Below are positions 1 through 9,568 of a stretch of 64,000 nt of DNA, piece after piece; position 1 is the first letter of the stretch, and each line of letters starts with the position of its first letter. Under the pieces are notes generated by a model. That model was not told the origin of the DNA and searched no databases. It saw only the letters and a program-made list of their open reading frames with translations. The stretch comes from an uncultured SAR116 cluster alpha proteobacterium (GTDB lineage: Bacteria; Pseudomonadota; Alphaproteobacteria; Puniceispirillales; Marisalimonadaceae). The position numbers were made by a program, and so were the translations under genes. The stretch lies in NCBI GenBank assembly GCA_902539895.1, contig CACBMD010000005.1:1-64000 (forward strand). The letters run 5' to 3'.

Positions 1-1592
1 TGTCTGAACATAATGCCTTGATAGGACGAGGAAAATTAAATCATTCATATCCACATAGTTGGAGATCAAAAGCACCTCTTGTTTTTAGAACAACACCTCA
101 ATGGTTCATTTCGATGACAACTAATAACTTGAGAGATACTTCTCTAAAAGCCTTGTCACAAACAACTTTTTATCCTCCTCAGGGTCAAAATCGTTTAACT
201 AAAATGATAGAAGAAAGGCCTGACTGGTGTATATCTCGGCAAAGAGCATGGGGCGTACCTCTTGCAATTTTTGTAAATAAAAAAACTCAAGAGCCTCTTA
301 GAGATCAAGAAGTAATAGACAGAATCGTTGAAGCTTTTAAAACTGATGGAGCAGATGCTTGGTTTGAAAAACCTTCTACCTTTTTTCTAGGTTCAAAATA
401 TAATCCAGACGATTATGAAGCAGTAACAGATATTGCAGATGTTTGGTTTGACTCTGGCTCCACTCATTCATTTGTATTAGATATGAGGGATGATTTATTC
501 TGGCCTGCTTCGTTGTATCTTGAAGGAACAGATCAACATAGGGGATGGTTTCACTCTTCTTTACTAGAAAGTTGTGGGACAAGGGGGCGTGCTCCGTATG
601 ATGCAGTTTTAACTCATGGTTTTGTATTAGACCAACAAGGTAGGAAGATGTCAAAATCTCTTGGCAATATTACCGCACCCCAAAAAGTAATTAATGAGTT
701 TGGCGCCGATATTCTTCGTTTATGGGTGGTAGGCTCTGATTACTATGATGATCTTAGAATTGGAAAAGAAATTTTAATAAGACACTCTGATCATTACAGA
801 AGACTTAGAAATACCCTTAGATATTTACTAGGTGCATTGAATGACTTTAGTGAAAATGAAAAAATAAATTACACTGAAATGCCTGAATTAGAACAATGGG
901 TTCTCCATAGGGTTTCTGAACTAAGTGAAAAAATAAAAGAGAACACAGAAAAGTTTAACCTTCATGATATTTACCTAGATATTCATAATTTTTGTACTAT
1001 TGATTTGTCAGCTTTTTACTTTGATATAAGAAAAGATACTTTGTACTGCGAAAATCCAAGTAGTGCTGAGAGAAAATCTTGTAGAACCGTCATGGATATT
1101 TTATTTCAATCGTTAACTACGTGGCTAGCTCCAATTATTTGCTTTACTGCGGAAGAGGCGTGGCAAAGTAGATATGGAGATCAAGAAAATTCAGTCCATT
1201 TGCAAACTTATTTTCAAGCTAAAAAAGAATGGAAAAACTCTCAAATTGGTAAAAAATGGTCTGAAGTTAGAGAATTAAGATCAGTAGTTACATCATCTAT
1301 TGAAGAGAAAAGAAAAGAAGGAGTGTTAGGCTCTAGTCTTCAAGCCAAGGTTTTAATAGAAGCAAATGAAGATTCTTATAATGTGCTCCAAGACTTAAAT
1401 CTGCCAGAGATTTTTATTTGTTCAGATGTTCAAATGGATTTAAATAAAAATTTATCTGAAACAAAAATTAAGGTAAAGGTAGATTTGGCACCTGGAGGAA
1501 AATGTATGAGATGCTGGAAGATAGTTTCAGAAGTAAAAGATAAAATTGAAATTTGTAACAGGTGTGCAAAAGTGCTTAATTTAATTAAATGA
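1..1592 (+). CDS. ileS: Isoleucine--tRNA ligase, 3' part (cut by window edge)
   Basis: Class I aminoacyl-tRNA synthetase that charges tRNA-Ile in the cytoplasm. The reading frame is open from base 3, so the 5' part, including the HIGH motif, lies outside the window. Visible are the PQWF segment, the RPDWCISRQRAWG block, the GTDQHRGWF block, and the KMSKS catalytic loop (GRKMSKSLGN, near base 647). An anticodon-binding region follows, then a C-terminal zinc ribbon with CMRCWK and CNRC cysteine pairs (bases 1503-1565). The stop codon overlaps the lspA start by 4 bp, so the two are translationally coupled, a common bacterial arrangement. Confidence 0.97.
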   Translation, partial: SEHNALIGRGKLNHSYPHSWRSKAPLVFRTTPQWFISMTTNNLRDTSLKALSQTTFYPPQGQNRLTKMIEERPDWCISRQRAWGVPLAIFVNKKTQEPLRDQEVIDRIVEAFKTDGADAWFEKPSTFFLGSKYNPDDYEAVTDIADVWFDSGSTHSFVLDMRDDLFWPASLYLEGTDQHRGWFHSSLLESCGTRGRAPYDAVLTHGFVLDQQGRKMSKSLGNITAPQKVINEFGADILRLWVVGSDYYDDLRIGKEILIRHSDHYRRLRNTLRYLLGALNDFSENEKINYTEMPELEQWVLHRVSELSEKIKENTEKFNLHDIYLDIHNFCTIDLSAFYFDIRKDTLYCENPSSAERKSCRTVMDILFQSLTTWLAPIICFTAEEAWQSRYGDQENSVHLQTYFQAKKEWKNSQIGKKWSEVRELRSVVTSSIEEKRKEGVLGSSLQAKVLIEANEDSYNVLQDLNLPEIFICSDVQMDLNKNLSETKIKVKVDLAPGGKCMRCWKIVSEVKDKIEICNRCAKVLNLIK

Positions 1593-2077
1593 AAAAAAAC
1601 TTTGGAATTTTTAATCTTATTTTGATTTTTTTGGTTTTTATATATTTTGACTATGTATCAAAATTATGGGCAATCGAAAATCTATTTATTAAATATCAGT
1701 CTATTAAACTGACATCTTTTTTATCAATGACACCAGTATGGAATAGTGGAATTTCTTTTGGTTTTTTTCAAGATTCTGGTGAAATAGGTCGATATGGTTT
1801 CACTATTTTTGCTTTTATAGTGAGTAGTTGGTTAATTTACTCTTCATTTAAATTGCCTAGATATTCATCCCTCGGATTTATTTTTATCGCGAGTGGGGCA
1901 ATTGGTAACGCGATTGATAGAATTATTTATGGAAAGGTAGTAGATTTCATAGATCTTCACATTGAAGATTTACACTGGCCAGCATTTAATCTTGCTGATA
2001 CAGTAATTTTTATAGGTGCAATTTTGTTTCTTTATAATCAATTTTTTACTATTGAGAGAACTTACTATGAAAATTAA
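1589..2077 (+). CDS. lspA: Lipoprotein signal peptidase (signal peptidase II)
   Basis: Inner-membrane aspartyl protease that cleaves the signal peptide of diacylglyceryl-modified prolipoproteins. At 162 residues it has the usual family length with four hydrophobic segments. Family motifs are in order: WNSGISFG near residue 50, GNAIDR near 106, then the catalytic aspartates in VVDF (D119) and FNLAD (D137). The ATG sits in an ATGA overlap with the ileS stop. The next gene encodes a lipoprotein that is itself a likely substrate. Confidence 0.97.
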   Translation: MKKNFGIFNLILIFLVFIYFDYVSKLWAIENLFIKYQSIKLTSFLSMTPVWNSGISFGFFQDSGEIGRYGFTIFAFIVSSWLIYSSFKLPRYSSLGFIFIASGAIGNAIDRIIYGKVVDFIDLHIEDLHWPAFNLADTVIFIGAILFLYNQFFTIERTYYEN

Positions 2078-2585
2078 ATTTCTTTTAATATTTATTTTTT
2101 TGATATCCACAGGAATGTTATCAAGTTGCTCAGATTTTAGAAAAGCTGTTGGCAAAGAAGTAGTTGTACCTGATGAATTTTCTGTAGCAGTAACACCTTC
2201 TCTTATAATTCCTCCAGGTTACGATATAGACCCTAAGGTTCTTAAAAATAATGATCTGGAGAAAACTAATGATAATTTTAATCTAAATGAAGAAATTAAT
2301 ATTAAAGATAAAAAAGATGCTAACAGTTTTAGTGAATTATTTGATACAAAAAATTTTCCACAAGATATAAGAAAATTAGTTGACGAAGAAACTCTTGGTA
2401 TTTCTTTAGGCGAAAGAAGAGGAATAGACATCTTATTTGGAAACATACCTAAAACAGGTGTAGTAATTGATCCAAAAAAAGAAGCTATAAGAATTAAAAA
2501 AAATAAGTTATCAAAAAAAAATATTAATTCAAATCCTTCTCCAGCGATTGATATAAACTCAGGAAAGCCTTTACTAATAAAATAA
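2067..2585 (+). CDS. DUF3035-type outer-membrane lipoprotein
   Basis: About 172 residues, starting with a lipoprotein signal peptide (two lysines, hydrophobic core) that ends in a lipobox, LSSC, near residue 20. The mature part begins with a short acidic stretch and PDEF, then a Pro-rich PPGYD segment typical of the alphaproteobacterial DUF3035 family. The rest is hydrophilic, Asn/Lys-rich and low in complexity. The internal ATG is chosen over an upstream in-frame one because only this start gives a proper signal peptide; it overlaps the lspA end by 11 bp. Function is unknown; the position between lspA and mutL fits alphaproteobacterial gene order. Confidence 0.8.
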   Translation: MKIKFLLIFIFLISTGMLSSCSDFRKAVGKEVVVPDEFSVAVTPSLIIPPGYDIDPKVLKNNDLEKTNDNFNLNEEINIKDKKDANSFSELFDTKNFPQDIRKLVDEETLGISLGERRGIDILFGNIPKTGVVIDPKKEAIRIKKNKLSKKNINSNPSPAIDINSGKPLLIK

Positions 2586-2598
2586 TTAGGTATAACGC

Positions 2599-4395
2599 AT
2601 GGAAATAAGAAGGCTGCCACAAAATCTTATTAATCAGATAGCAGCTGGAGAAGTTGTAGAAAGACCTTCATCTGCTTTAAAAGAATTAATTGAAAATTCC
2701 TTAGATGCAAACGCTAACCAAATAGATGTTATTTTAGAAAATGGTGGAAAAAATCTAATTTCGGTAACTGACAATGGTATTGGGATTCAGAAAGACCATA
2801 TTCCCTTAGCCATTGAGAGGCACGCAACATCAAAATTGCCTGACAACACTCTTAATAAGATTGAATATTTAGGTTTTAGAGGGGAAGCACTTCCCTCAAT
2901 TGCTGCAGTAAGTGAATTAAACCTGCAGTCAAAATATATTGACTCAAATCAAGCCTGGTCACTAGATATTATTGCAGGAAATTTTAAGGAGGTTTACCCA
3001 TCCTCACTAGAAATAGGAACAAGGGTGTCTATAAAAAAACTTTTTTTAGCTACCCCTGCAAGGTTGAAATTTTTAAAATCTTCTCAAGTTGAGAAAAGCT
3101 ATTGTCATCAGCTCATGCTAAAGATGGCTCTAGTAAATCCAGCTGTTGGTTTTAGTTTTAAAGCTGACGGACGTGAATTACTAAACATTAAACCTGAAAA
3201 TAAATCAGATGGGTTGTATTTAAATAGGATTAGAAACTTAATGGGGACAAGTTTTTCTAATGAAGCTATAAAAATTGAAAATTCAAAACAAATAACAGAT
3301 ACAAAATTTGCAAAAATTCATGGATTTATAGGTCTTCCAACATTAAATAAATCAAATTATAGCCAACAACATTTATTCATAAACGGAAGATCTATACAAG
3401 ATAGAAATCTTTCAGGTGCAATAAGATCAGCTTATAGAGACACAATTCCAAAGGGAAGATTTCCGGTTTTTTGTTTGTTTATTGACGTTCCAACTGATTT
3501 TATTGACGTTAATGTTCACCCTGGGAAAACAGAGGTAAGATTTCAAGATAGTGCTTTAATTAGGAGTTTATTAGTAGGTTCAATAAGCCGGGAGTTGAAT
3601 TCTAGTTTTTTTCAAACGACAAGTGAAATTTCTAAAGAAGCAATTGAAAAATTCACTATGAATGAAAATGTGAACCCTAGTAAAGTTTATGGGTCTAATA
3701 ATAATCAAAACCAAAAGCAATCATTTTTTAATAATATCGAAGTTAAACCTCTAAAAAAAGCTTTAAAACAAGATGAGTTTAAAAATGACTCATTGCATTC
3801 TAGAGAGAATGAGAGTTTCCCCTTAGGTGCTGCACTAGGGCAATTTAATAAAAATTATATCATATCTCAAAATTCTAATGGAATTGTGATAATTGACCAA
3901 CATGCTGCACATGAAAGATTAACGTTAGAAAAAATGAAATTTGCAAGACAGAATAAATCAATAGAAAAACAAATTTTGTTACTTCCTGAAGTTATAAATC
4001 TTGAGCCAGTTCCACTGGAAATTATAAAAGAAAATATTAAGTTGTTAGCAGATATAGGTTTTGTTATAGAACTTTTCGGTGAGGGTGCTGTTGTTGTGAG
4101 AGAAATTCCAGCTTTGTTAGGAGATGCTGATATTAAACAAATTATTATTGATTTAGGGGATGATTTGTCAGAAACTGGACTTCCATCATCTTATCTTGCA
4201 AAAATTGATCTTATATTAGGTAATATTGCATGTCATAGATCAGTGAGATCAGGACGTAATTTAAATGAATTTGAAATGAACCAATTACTAAGAGAAATGG
4301 AAAAAACACCAAATTCAGGACAATGTAATCATGGAAGACCTACCTCTATTAGTCTATCACTCAAGGATATTGAGAGACTATTCAATAGAACTTGA
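2599..4395 (+). CDS. mutL: DNA mismatch repair protein MutL
   Basis: GHKL ATPase that links MutS mismatch recognition to strand removal. N-terminal ATPase motifs are clear: ELIENSLDA (catalytic E29, Mg-binding N33), DNGIGI, and GFRGEALPSIAAVS. The C-terminal domain keeps the metal-binding endonuclease motif DQHAxxExxxxE near residue 433 and the CNHGRP box near the end, so this is the nicking type of MutL, as expected where MutH is absent. Length 598 is normal. Its 3' end overlaps the convergent rsmD by 18 bp. Confidence 0.96.
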   Translation: MEIRRLPQNLINQIAAGEVVERPSSALKELIENSLDANANQIDVILENGGKNLISVTDNGIGIQKDHIPLAIERHATSKLPDNTLNKIEYLGFRGEALPSIAAVSELNLQSKYIDSNQAWSLDIIAGNFKEVYPSSLEIGTRVSIKKLFLATPARLKFLKSSQVEKSYCHQLMLKMALVNPAVGFSFKADGRELLNIKPENKSDGLYLNRIRNLMGTSFSNEAIKIENSKQITDTKFAKIHGFIGLPTLNKSNYSQQHLFINGRSIQDRNLSGAIRSAYRDTIPKGRFPVFCLFIDVPTDFIDVNVHPGKTEVRFQDSALIRSLLVGSISRELNSSFFQTTSEISKEAIEKFTMNENVNPSKVYGSNNNQNQKQSFFNNIEVKPLKKALKQDEFKNDSLHSRENESFPLGAALGQFNKNYIISQNSNGIVIIDQHAAHERLTLEKMKFARQNKSIEKQILLLPEVINLEPVPLEIIKENIKLLADIGFVIELFGEGAVVVREIPALLGDADIKQIIIDLGDDLSETGLPSSYLAKIDLILGNIACHRSVRSGRNLNEFEMNQLLREMEKTPNSGQCNHGRPTSISLSLKDIERLFNRT

Positions 4396-4959
4396 ATTTA
4401 ACAACCTTAGGATAGTTAATTTTGAATTTCCGTACAATTTTATATCCACAATCTGATAACCATCATAATTGAAGTCTTCTGCTTTACTACTCTCAGCAAA
4501 AATATAACTATCTTGATTTATTAAATTTAATTCTTTTAATTTAAATAAACATTTCTCAGTTATATTTGTATTGTATGGTGGATCTATTAAAACTATTTGA
4601 AAAATTTTACCTATATTTTTAAGCGCTTTTGTTGCATCATCTTTAATAATCTTAATTTTATTTTCAAATTTTTTATCAATGTTTAATTTTGAAATATTTT
4701 TATAAATTAAATTTATAGATCTATGATCTTTATCTATAAAATAAACTGAAATAGCTCCCCTAGAGAGGGATTCAATCCCTAATGATCCAGTTCCACTACA
4801 AATATCAAGCACGTTACAACTATCAATATTTATCTTATATTTATTTGATGAAATAATTGCAAAAAGAGATTCTTTGAATCTATCAGATGTTGGTCTAATT
4901 TTAGTGCCATCTGGCGGTAGAAGCTTTAAACCTTTATATTTACCACCTATTACTCTCAT
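4378..4959 (-). CDS. rsmD: 16S rRNA (guanine(966)-N(2))-methyltransferase RsmD
   Basis: SAM-dependent methyltransferase that modifies G966 of 16S rRNA during small-subunit assembly. The 193-residue protein starts with the family signature MRVIGGKYKG and RPTSDRFKESLF. It then has the SAM-binding loop DICSGTGSLGIESLSRGA near residue 50 and the catalytic DPPY motif near 127. It follows the pseudouridine synthase gene on the same strand with a 22 bp gap, so both probably form one transcript. The C-terminus overlaps convergent mutL. Confidence 0.93.
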   Translation of the reverse strand: MRVIGGKYKGLKLLPPDGTKIRPTSDRFKESLFAIISSNKYKINIDSCNVLDICSGTGSLGIESLSRGAISVYFIDKDHRSINLIYKNISKLNIDKKFENKIKIIKDDATKALKNIGKIFQIVLIDPPYNTNITEKCLFKLKELNLINQDSYIFAESSKAEDFNYDGYQIVDIKLYGNSKLTILRLLNSSSIE

Positions 4960-4981
4960 AACATATTCTTAATTTTGAAAA

Positions 4982-5752
4982 CTATTTTTTATTTTTATTC
5001 TTAGGCTTTGAAAACCCTAATTGATCTTTAAGGATTTTGTTTTTTACTTCTTCTATCTCTCCAGAAGCAAGATTTTTAATTTGAAATGGCCCAAAGGATA
5101 TTCTTATTAAACGATTAACATTATATCCAAGATGGCTCATAACTTTTCTAACTTCTCTGTTTTTTCCTTCTCTTATACCCAAAGTGAGCCAAGCATTACT
5201 ACCTTGTTGTTTATCTAGTCTAGCATCTAATTTACCATATCTAATGCCATCTACAGTGATCCCATTTTTAAGTAATTCTAGATCTTTTTTAATTACATAA
5301 CCATGGACTCTAACTTTGTATTTTCGAAGCCAGCCAGTCGATGGTAATTCAAGTTTTCTTGCTAAATCACCGTCATTAGTAAGCAATAATAAACCTTCTG
5401 AGTCCATATCTAAACGACCAACAGAAATAAACCTAGTATCTAATTTTTCCTTTAAATGATCAAAAATTGTAGGTCTACCTTCTGGATCATTGTTTGTCAC
5501 TAAATATCCTCTTTGTTTATTGTAAAGCCACAATTTAGTTGCAATCTTTGTTGGTAAAGGCTGATTATTTACCTCGATTTTATCTGTGGAAGTCACATTT
5601 ACACCACATTCTAATAATATTTTATTATTAACTTTTACATTACCGCTTATAATTAAACGTTCAGCTTCTCTTCTAGAACATAAACCTGATCTAGCTATTA
5701 CCTTTGCTATCCTATTGGTCTTTGTATTAGATGATTCAATTTCTGGTTTCAT
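4982..5752 (-). CDS. rluB: 23S rRNA pseudouridine synthase, RluB/RsuA family
   Basis: Converts a specific rRNA uridine to pseudouridine. An N-terminal S4 RNA-binding domain (residues about 12-60, IARSGLCSRREAERLI) is followed by the catalytic domain with GRLDMDSEGLLLLTNDG, whose first Asp is the family nucleophile. The C-terminus is Lys-rich. At 256 residues it fits the RluB/RluE/RsuA group; which rRNA position it modifies cannot be told from sequence alone, so the symbol is provisional. It leads the rluB-rsmD unit, divergent from tadA. Confidence 0.85.
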   Translation of the reverse strand: MKPEIESSNTKTNRIAKVIARSGLCSRREAERLIISGNVKVNNKILLECGVNVTSTDKIEVNNQPLPTKIATKLWLYNKQRGYLVTNNDPEGRPTIFDHLKEKLDTRFISVGRLDMDSEGLLLLTNDGDLARKLELPSTGWLRKYKVRVHGYVIKKDLELLKNGITVDGIRYGKLDARLDKQQGSNAWLTLGIREGKNREVRKVMSHLGYNVNRLIRISFGPFQIKNLASGEIEEVKNKILKDQLGFSKPKNKNKK

Positions 5753-5858
5753 GTTTCAGATATTTTTGGAATATATTTTTTTATGAGACATTTTCATAGT
5801 TCTGTATTATAGGTTTTAATAAGTATTAGCAACAATACTAATAATACGGGCAAAGAAT

Positions 5859-6311
5859 TTGGTTCATCAAATTGATTATATGGAACTAGCAATAAATGAA
5901 GCTATTAAAGCAAAAAATAAACAAGAAGTTCCTGTTGGTGCAATTATAGTAGATAAAAAAGGTAAAGTTATAGCTAAGGCACATAACTTAGTAGAAACTA
6001 GAAATGATGCGACAAGCCACGCAGAAAAGCTAGTGATAGAAAAAGCTCTTAAAATTACAGGAAAAAGATATTTAAACAATTATGATATCTGGGTTACTTT
6101 AGAACCTTGCATAATGTGTGCAAGTATTATTGAGAAAACAAGAATAAGACGTTTATATTATGGTGCAGAAGATAAAAAAGGTGGTGCTATTGATAATGGA
6201 GTTAGAATTTTCACAAATTACACATCTAAAGCCAAATTAGAAGTTTACTCAGGATTTTCTGCAAAAAAGTCCGAAAAATTAATAAAAGAATTTTTTAAAG
6301 AAATAAGATAA
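5859..6311 (+). CDS. tadA: tRNA-specific adenosine deaminase
   Basis: Zinc enzyme that deaminates A34 of tRNA-Arg(ACG) to inosine. Cytidine-deaminase-type motifs are intact: HAE (Zn-binding His and proton-shuttling Glu) near residue 56, and EPCIMC (two Zn-binding Cys) near 83. The length given uses a TTG start; an ATG seven codons downstream (5880) is an alternative, and neither has a convincing ribosome-binding site. It ends 2 bp from the convergent purD stop. Confidence 0.93.
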   Translation: MVHQIDYMELAINEAIKAKNKQEVPVGAIIVDKKGKVIAKAHNLVETRNDATSHAEKLVIEKALKITGKRYLNNYDIWVTLEPCIMCASIIEKTRIRRLYYGAEDKKGGAIDNGVRIFTNYTSKAKLEVYSGFSAKKSEKLIKEFFKEIR

Positions 6312-6313
6312 TT

Positions 6314-7576
6314 TTAAAGTTTACCAATATCTTTCCTATAAAAACCTTTTTCCCAATTTATAGCTTCCACAACATCATATGCTTTTTTCCTGCAATCTTG
6401 AACATTGTCTCCAATAGATGTTATTGATAAAACTCTTCCGCCATTTGAAATAAGATTTTCATTTTTATCTTTGGAAGTTCCTGAATGGAACACAGATATT
6501 TCATTTCTGTCATTAAAATTTTTAAGCGATGGTAATAAAACTCCTTTTTCAAATTCATCAGGATATCCTTTACTTGCTATTACAATAGTAATTGCATTTT
6601 GCGGAATTAAATCAATAGTCATATTTTTAAGATTTTTCTTAATTGTTTTTTGAACAATACTTACCAAATCTGTATTTAAACGTGGGAGCACAACTTGTGT
6701 CTCAGGATCTCCAAATCTGCAATTAAATTCAATTACCTTGGGTCCCTTTTCTGTAATCATTACTCCAGCATATAAAATCCCCTCATAAGGATGTCCCTCT
6801 AGTTTCATACCATTAATTGTAGGTGAAATAATATTATTAAATATTTCTTTATTTAAATTTTGATTTAATGCAGGAGCAGGAGAAATAGCTCCCATGCCAC
6901 CAGTATTTGGTCCCTCATCATTATCATAGGCCCTTTTGTGATCTTGAGCTGTTCCAATTAAAACCGCATTATGCCCGTCTGAAACTGCAAAAACACTTGC
7001 TTCAATACCATTTATTCTTTCTTCTATTAAAATTGAATTTCCTGCATCACCAAACTTATTTTTTTCTAACATTTCTCTTGATGCAATTATTGCTTGATCC
7101 ACTGTGTCACAAACAACAACGCCTTTCCCAGCGGCAAGACCATCAGCTTTTACAACGCAATATCCATTTAAAAGCTCAATTTGCTTTTTTGCAGTATCTA
7201 CATCGGTACAATATTTAAATTCTGGTTGTGGAATATTATGTCTTTTACAAAAATTTCTAGAAAAAGTTTTTGAACCCTCTAATTGAGCTGCTTTTTTTGA
7301 AGGCCCAAAAGCACTTATTCCTAATTTTGATAATTCATCTTTTAAACCCAGGACTAACGGTATTTCGGGGCCTATAAAGACAATATCTGCCTTAACATCT
7401 TGTGCCAACTTGCATTGCCCAGGTATATCGTCAGCGGCTATTGGGTAGCATTCAGCAAATATTTCAATCCCAGGATTTCCTGGAGCAACAATTAGTCTTT
7501 TTGTTAAAGGTGACTTTGATAAAGTTGCAGCAATAGCATGTTCTCTACCACCTCCACCTACTACTAAAATATTCAT
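6314..7576 (-). CDS. purD: Phosphoribosylamine--glycine ligase
   Basis: ATP-grasp enzyme of purine synthesis: phosphoribosylamine plus glycine plus ATP gives GAR. The N-terminus MNILVVGGGGREHA is the family hallmark and fixes the start; an in-frame extension upstream is rejected. The ATP-grasp region contains VVKADGLAAGKGV near residue 135 and the metal site EFNCRFGDPETQ near 285. About 420 residues, full length. Divergent from xseA; the pathway's purH lies 45 kb away in this window. Confidence 0.96.
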   Translation of the reverse strand: MNILVVGGGGREHAIAATLSKSPLTKRLIVAPGNPGIEIFAECYPIAADDIPGQCKLAQDVKADIVFIGPEIPLVLGLKDELSKLGISAFGPSKKAAQLEGSKTFSRNFCKRHNIPQPEFKYCTDVDTAKKQIELLNGYCVVKADGLAAGKGVVVCDTVDQAIIASREMLEKNKFGDAGNSILIEERINGIEASVFAVSDGHNAVLIGTAQDHKRAYDNDEGPNTGGMGAISPAPALNQNLNKEIFNNIISPTINGMKLEGHPYEGILYAGVMITEKGPKVIEFNCRFGDPETQVVLPRLNTDLVSIVQKTIKKNLKNMTIDLIPQNAITIVIASKGYPDEFEKGVLLPSLKNFNDRNEISVFHSGTSKDKNENLISNGGRVLSITSIGDNVQDCRKKAYDVVEAINWEKGFYRKDIGKL

Positions 7577-7661
7577 GAATATATTACTCCAAAAGACTTT
7601 AGATTTTCTGAAATATGCCATACTATTAATTCATGATAAATAAAAATCTTAATGAAATCTT

Positions 7662-8999
7662 ATGAATACTAATACAAATAATCTTGTGTATTCTGTAAGT
7701 GAATTTTCACATGTAATCAAAAAATTAGTTGAAACAAACTTTAGTTATGTTCGTATTAGGGGTGAAATTTCTCGCCCTTCATTCCCAGGGTCAGGACATG
7801 TTTATTTTACCCTTAAAGATACAGAGGGTTCAATTGCCGCAATAATTTGGAAATATACTTTACCAAGGTTATCAATAAAGCCAGAAGAGGGTATGGAAGT
7901 GATTTGTACTGGGAAAGTAACCACTTTTGCAGGGCAATCTAAATATCAAATTATTGTAGAACGTATGGAAGTAGCAGGGGAAGGTGCGCTTCTAAAATTG
8001 CTTGAAGAGAGAAGAAAAAAACTTCTTAAAGAAGGATTGTTTGATCAAGAACTCAAAAAGCCAATACCTTATCTTCCAAAAATCATAGGTGTTATTACTA
8101 GTCCATCAGGTGCTGTAATAAAAGATATCCTTCACAGATTATCTGATCGATTTCCTTCTCATGTTTATTTGTGGCCAGTTGCTGTCCAAGGTGAAGATTC
8201 AGCACACCAAATTTCAAATGCAATTGATAAATTTAATCAATTAACAGAAAAAACAAGTATTAAAAAGCCTGACTTGCTTATAGTTGCTAGAGGTGGTGGT
8301 AGCTTAGAAGATTTATGGTCATTTAATGAGGAGATTGTAGTTAGATCAGTATATAAAAGTTCCATACCAGTAATATCTGCTGTAGGTCACGAAACTGATA
8401 CTACATTGATTGACTTTGTATCCGACTTAAGAGCTCCAACGCCTACAGCAGCTGCAGAAAAGGCAGTTCCAGTAAGAGTTGAATTAATATCAAGAATTGA
8501 CGAATTAAATTTAAGGATTAAGTCATCTTTTAATAATAAGTTGTATATTAATAAAGATCGTATTAATTACCTTATTAGGTTGTTAGGTAAGCCAGATCAA
8601 ATTTTTGAGAATAAAACACAAAAGTTAGATTTTACATACAAAGATTTTGAAAATTTATTTAAAGATATTTTTGTAGAGAAAAAAAACAAAATTACTCAAT
8701 TTGCACAATGTTTATTACCCCCCAAAATCTTGATAAGTAATTTAGTTTCAAAACAACAACTTCTTGAGACCAAATTTAAAAATTTTCTTGAAAACATAAT
8801 TAAAAGTAAAGAAACAAAATTAAATTCTTTAGTGCAGTTACTCGAGGCGTCAAGCTATAATAGAGTTCTTGAAAGAGGGTTTTCTCTTGTAATGAACAAT
8901 AAAGGTAAACCAATTAAACTTAGCAGTGAGGCTCCCAAAAATGCTAATGTTAAAATAAAGTTTTCAGATGAAATTAGATCAGCACAACTAGATAAATAA
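7662..8999 (+). CDS. xseA: Exodeoxyribonuclease VII large subunit
   Basis: Catalytic subunit of the processive single-strand exonuclease used in repair. An N-terminal OB-fold (residues about 8-100, VRIRGEISRPSFPGSGHVYFTL) precedes the nuclease core with GVITSPSGAVIKDI, RGGGSLEDLW, AVGHETD and RAPTPTAAAE motifs, then a long helical region and a C-terminal RGFSLV patch. Length 445 is normal. The small subunit xseB is not in the window. A 217 bp AT-rich gap follows before the tiny-gene cluster. Confidence 0.96.
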   Translation: MNTNTNNLVYSVSEFSHVIKKLVETNFSYVRIRGEISRPSFPGSGHVYFTLKDTEGSIAAIIWKYTLPRLSIKPEEGMEVICTGKVTTFAGQSKYQIIVERMEVAGEGALLKLLEERRKKLLKEGLFDQELKKPIPYLPKIIGVITSPSGAVIKDILHRLSDRFPSHVYLWPVAVQGEDSAHQISNAIDKFNQLTEKTSIKKPDLLIVARGGGSLEDLWSFNEEIVVRSVYKSSIPVISAVGHETDTTLIDFVSDLRAPTPTAAAEKAVPVRVELISRIDELNLRIKSSFNNKLYINKDRINYLIRLLGKPDQIFENKTQKLDFTYKDFENLFKDIFVEKKNKITQFAQCLLPPKILISNLVSKQQLLETKFKNFLENIIKSKETKLNSLVQLLEASSYNRVLERGFSLVMNNKGKPIKLSSEAPKNANVKIKFSDEIRSAQLDK

Positions 9000-9216
9000 G
9001 TTTGGATACAACCAAATTAGATGCGATCAGAGCTAACTATTTAATGTGATTTAGTCAACCTAAATGTCATAAAAAAGTATTTTTAATATGTGCCTGAGGG
9101 ACATACCAAATTGTAAAATATTGTAAACTTTTAATTTAATCAAATTTATATTTATATGAATATAAATAAATAATATAAAATATTTAATATAAAAACTAAA
9201 TGTGTTAAATTTTACT

Positions 9217-9348
9217 ATGAGAAAAGAACTAAAGCTATTTCTATTTGTAGCAATTTTTTTTATTTTGTTAAAAGGCTATATTTTTTTTTATATATCTCCT
9301 TCAATATTAACTAACCCTAATATGGGATATAATTTTATAGTTAAATGA
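9217..9348 (+). CDS. Small single-pass membrane protein (unknown), first of three
   Basis: A 43-codon frame starting MRKELKLFLF with a charged N-terminus and one membrane segment at about residues 7-28, then a short polar tail ending FIVK. It would be dismissed alone, but its TGA is separated by one base from the ATG of the next small membrane gene, and a third follows, which argues for a real operon. No family is recognised. The true start could be different, since no strong ribosome-binding site is visible upstream. Confidence 0.45.
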   Translation: MRKELKLFLFVAIFFILLKGYIFFYISPSILTNPNMGYNFIVK

Positions 9349-9349
9349 G

Positions 9350-9550
9350 ATGACAAAAAAAATCACAAATAATTTTGACCAATGGTGGAATGATGGAGAA
9401 AATAAATTTAAAAAGTTAATTTATCTTTTTACAAGTTGGTGGGATAATGGAAACAATAAATTATTTAAAGCAATCTTCATATCTTTAGCTTTTCATCTAA
9501 TTTTTGGTATTTTTTGGTTTTTTTTTAAGGGATTAAACTATATATTTTAA
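9350..9550 (+). CDS. Small Trp-rich membrane protein with internal duplication (unknown)
   Basis: Protein of 66 residues. Residues 12-26 (WWNDGENKFKKLIYL) and 30-44 (WWDNGNNKLFKAIFI) are copies of one unit with an 18-residue period; seven of 15 positions are identical. Each unit could form an amphipathic, interface-seeking helix led by a Trp pair. The second unit runs into a hydrophobic segment at about 40-60 that should span the membrane. Coupled to the upstream 43-residue gene by a one-base gap. Function unknown; the spacing, composition and coupling suggest a small membrane complex, which is inference. Confidence 0.6.
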   Translation: MTKKITNNFDQWWNDGENKFKKLIYLFTSWWDNGNNKLFKAIFISLAFHLIFGIFWFFFKGLNYIF

Positions 9551-9568
9551 AAAATAATAGGAAAAAAA

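Noticed and set aside
7577-7621. Longer N-terminus for purD
   Set aside because: The family start MNILVVGGGGREHA is clear; the extension has no homologous character.
9001-9016. TTTGG...CCAAA stem right after the xseA stop
   Set aside because: Only five pairs and no T-run, too weak to call a terminator.
9144-9167. Nine-base AT-only inverted repeat after xseA
   Set aside because: Arms are all A and T in a nearly pure AT spacer; such dyads are expected by chance and would be weak.
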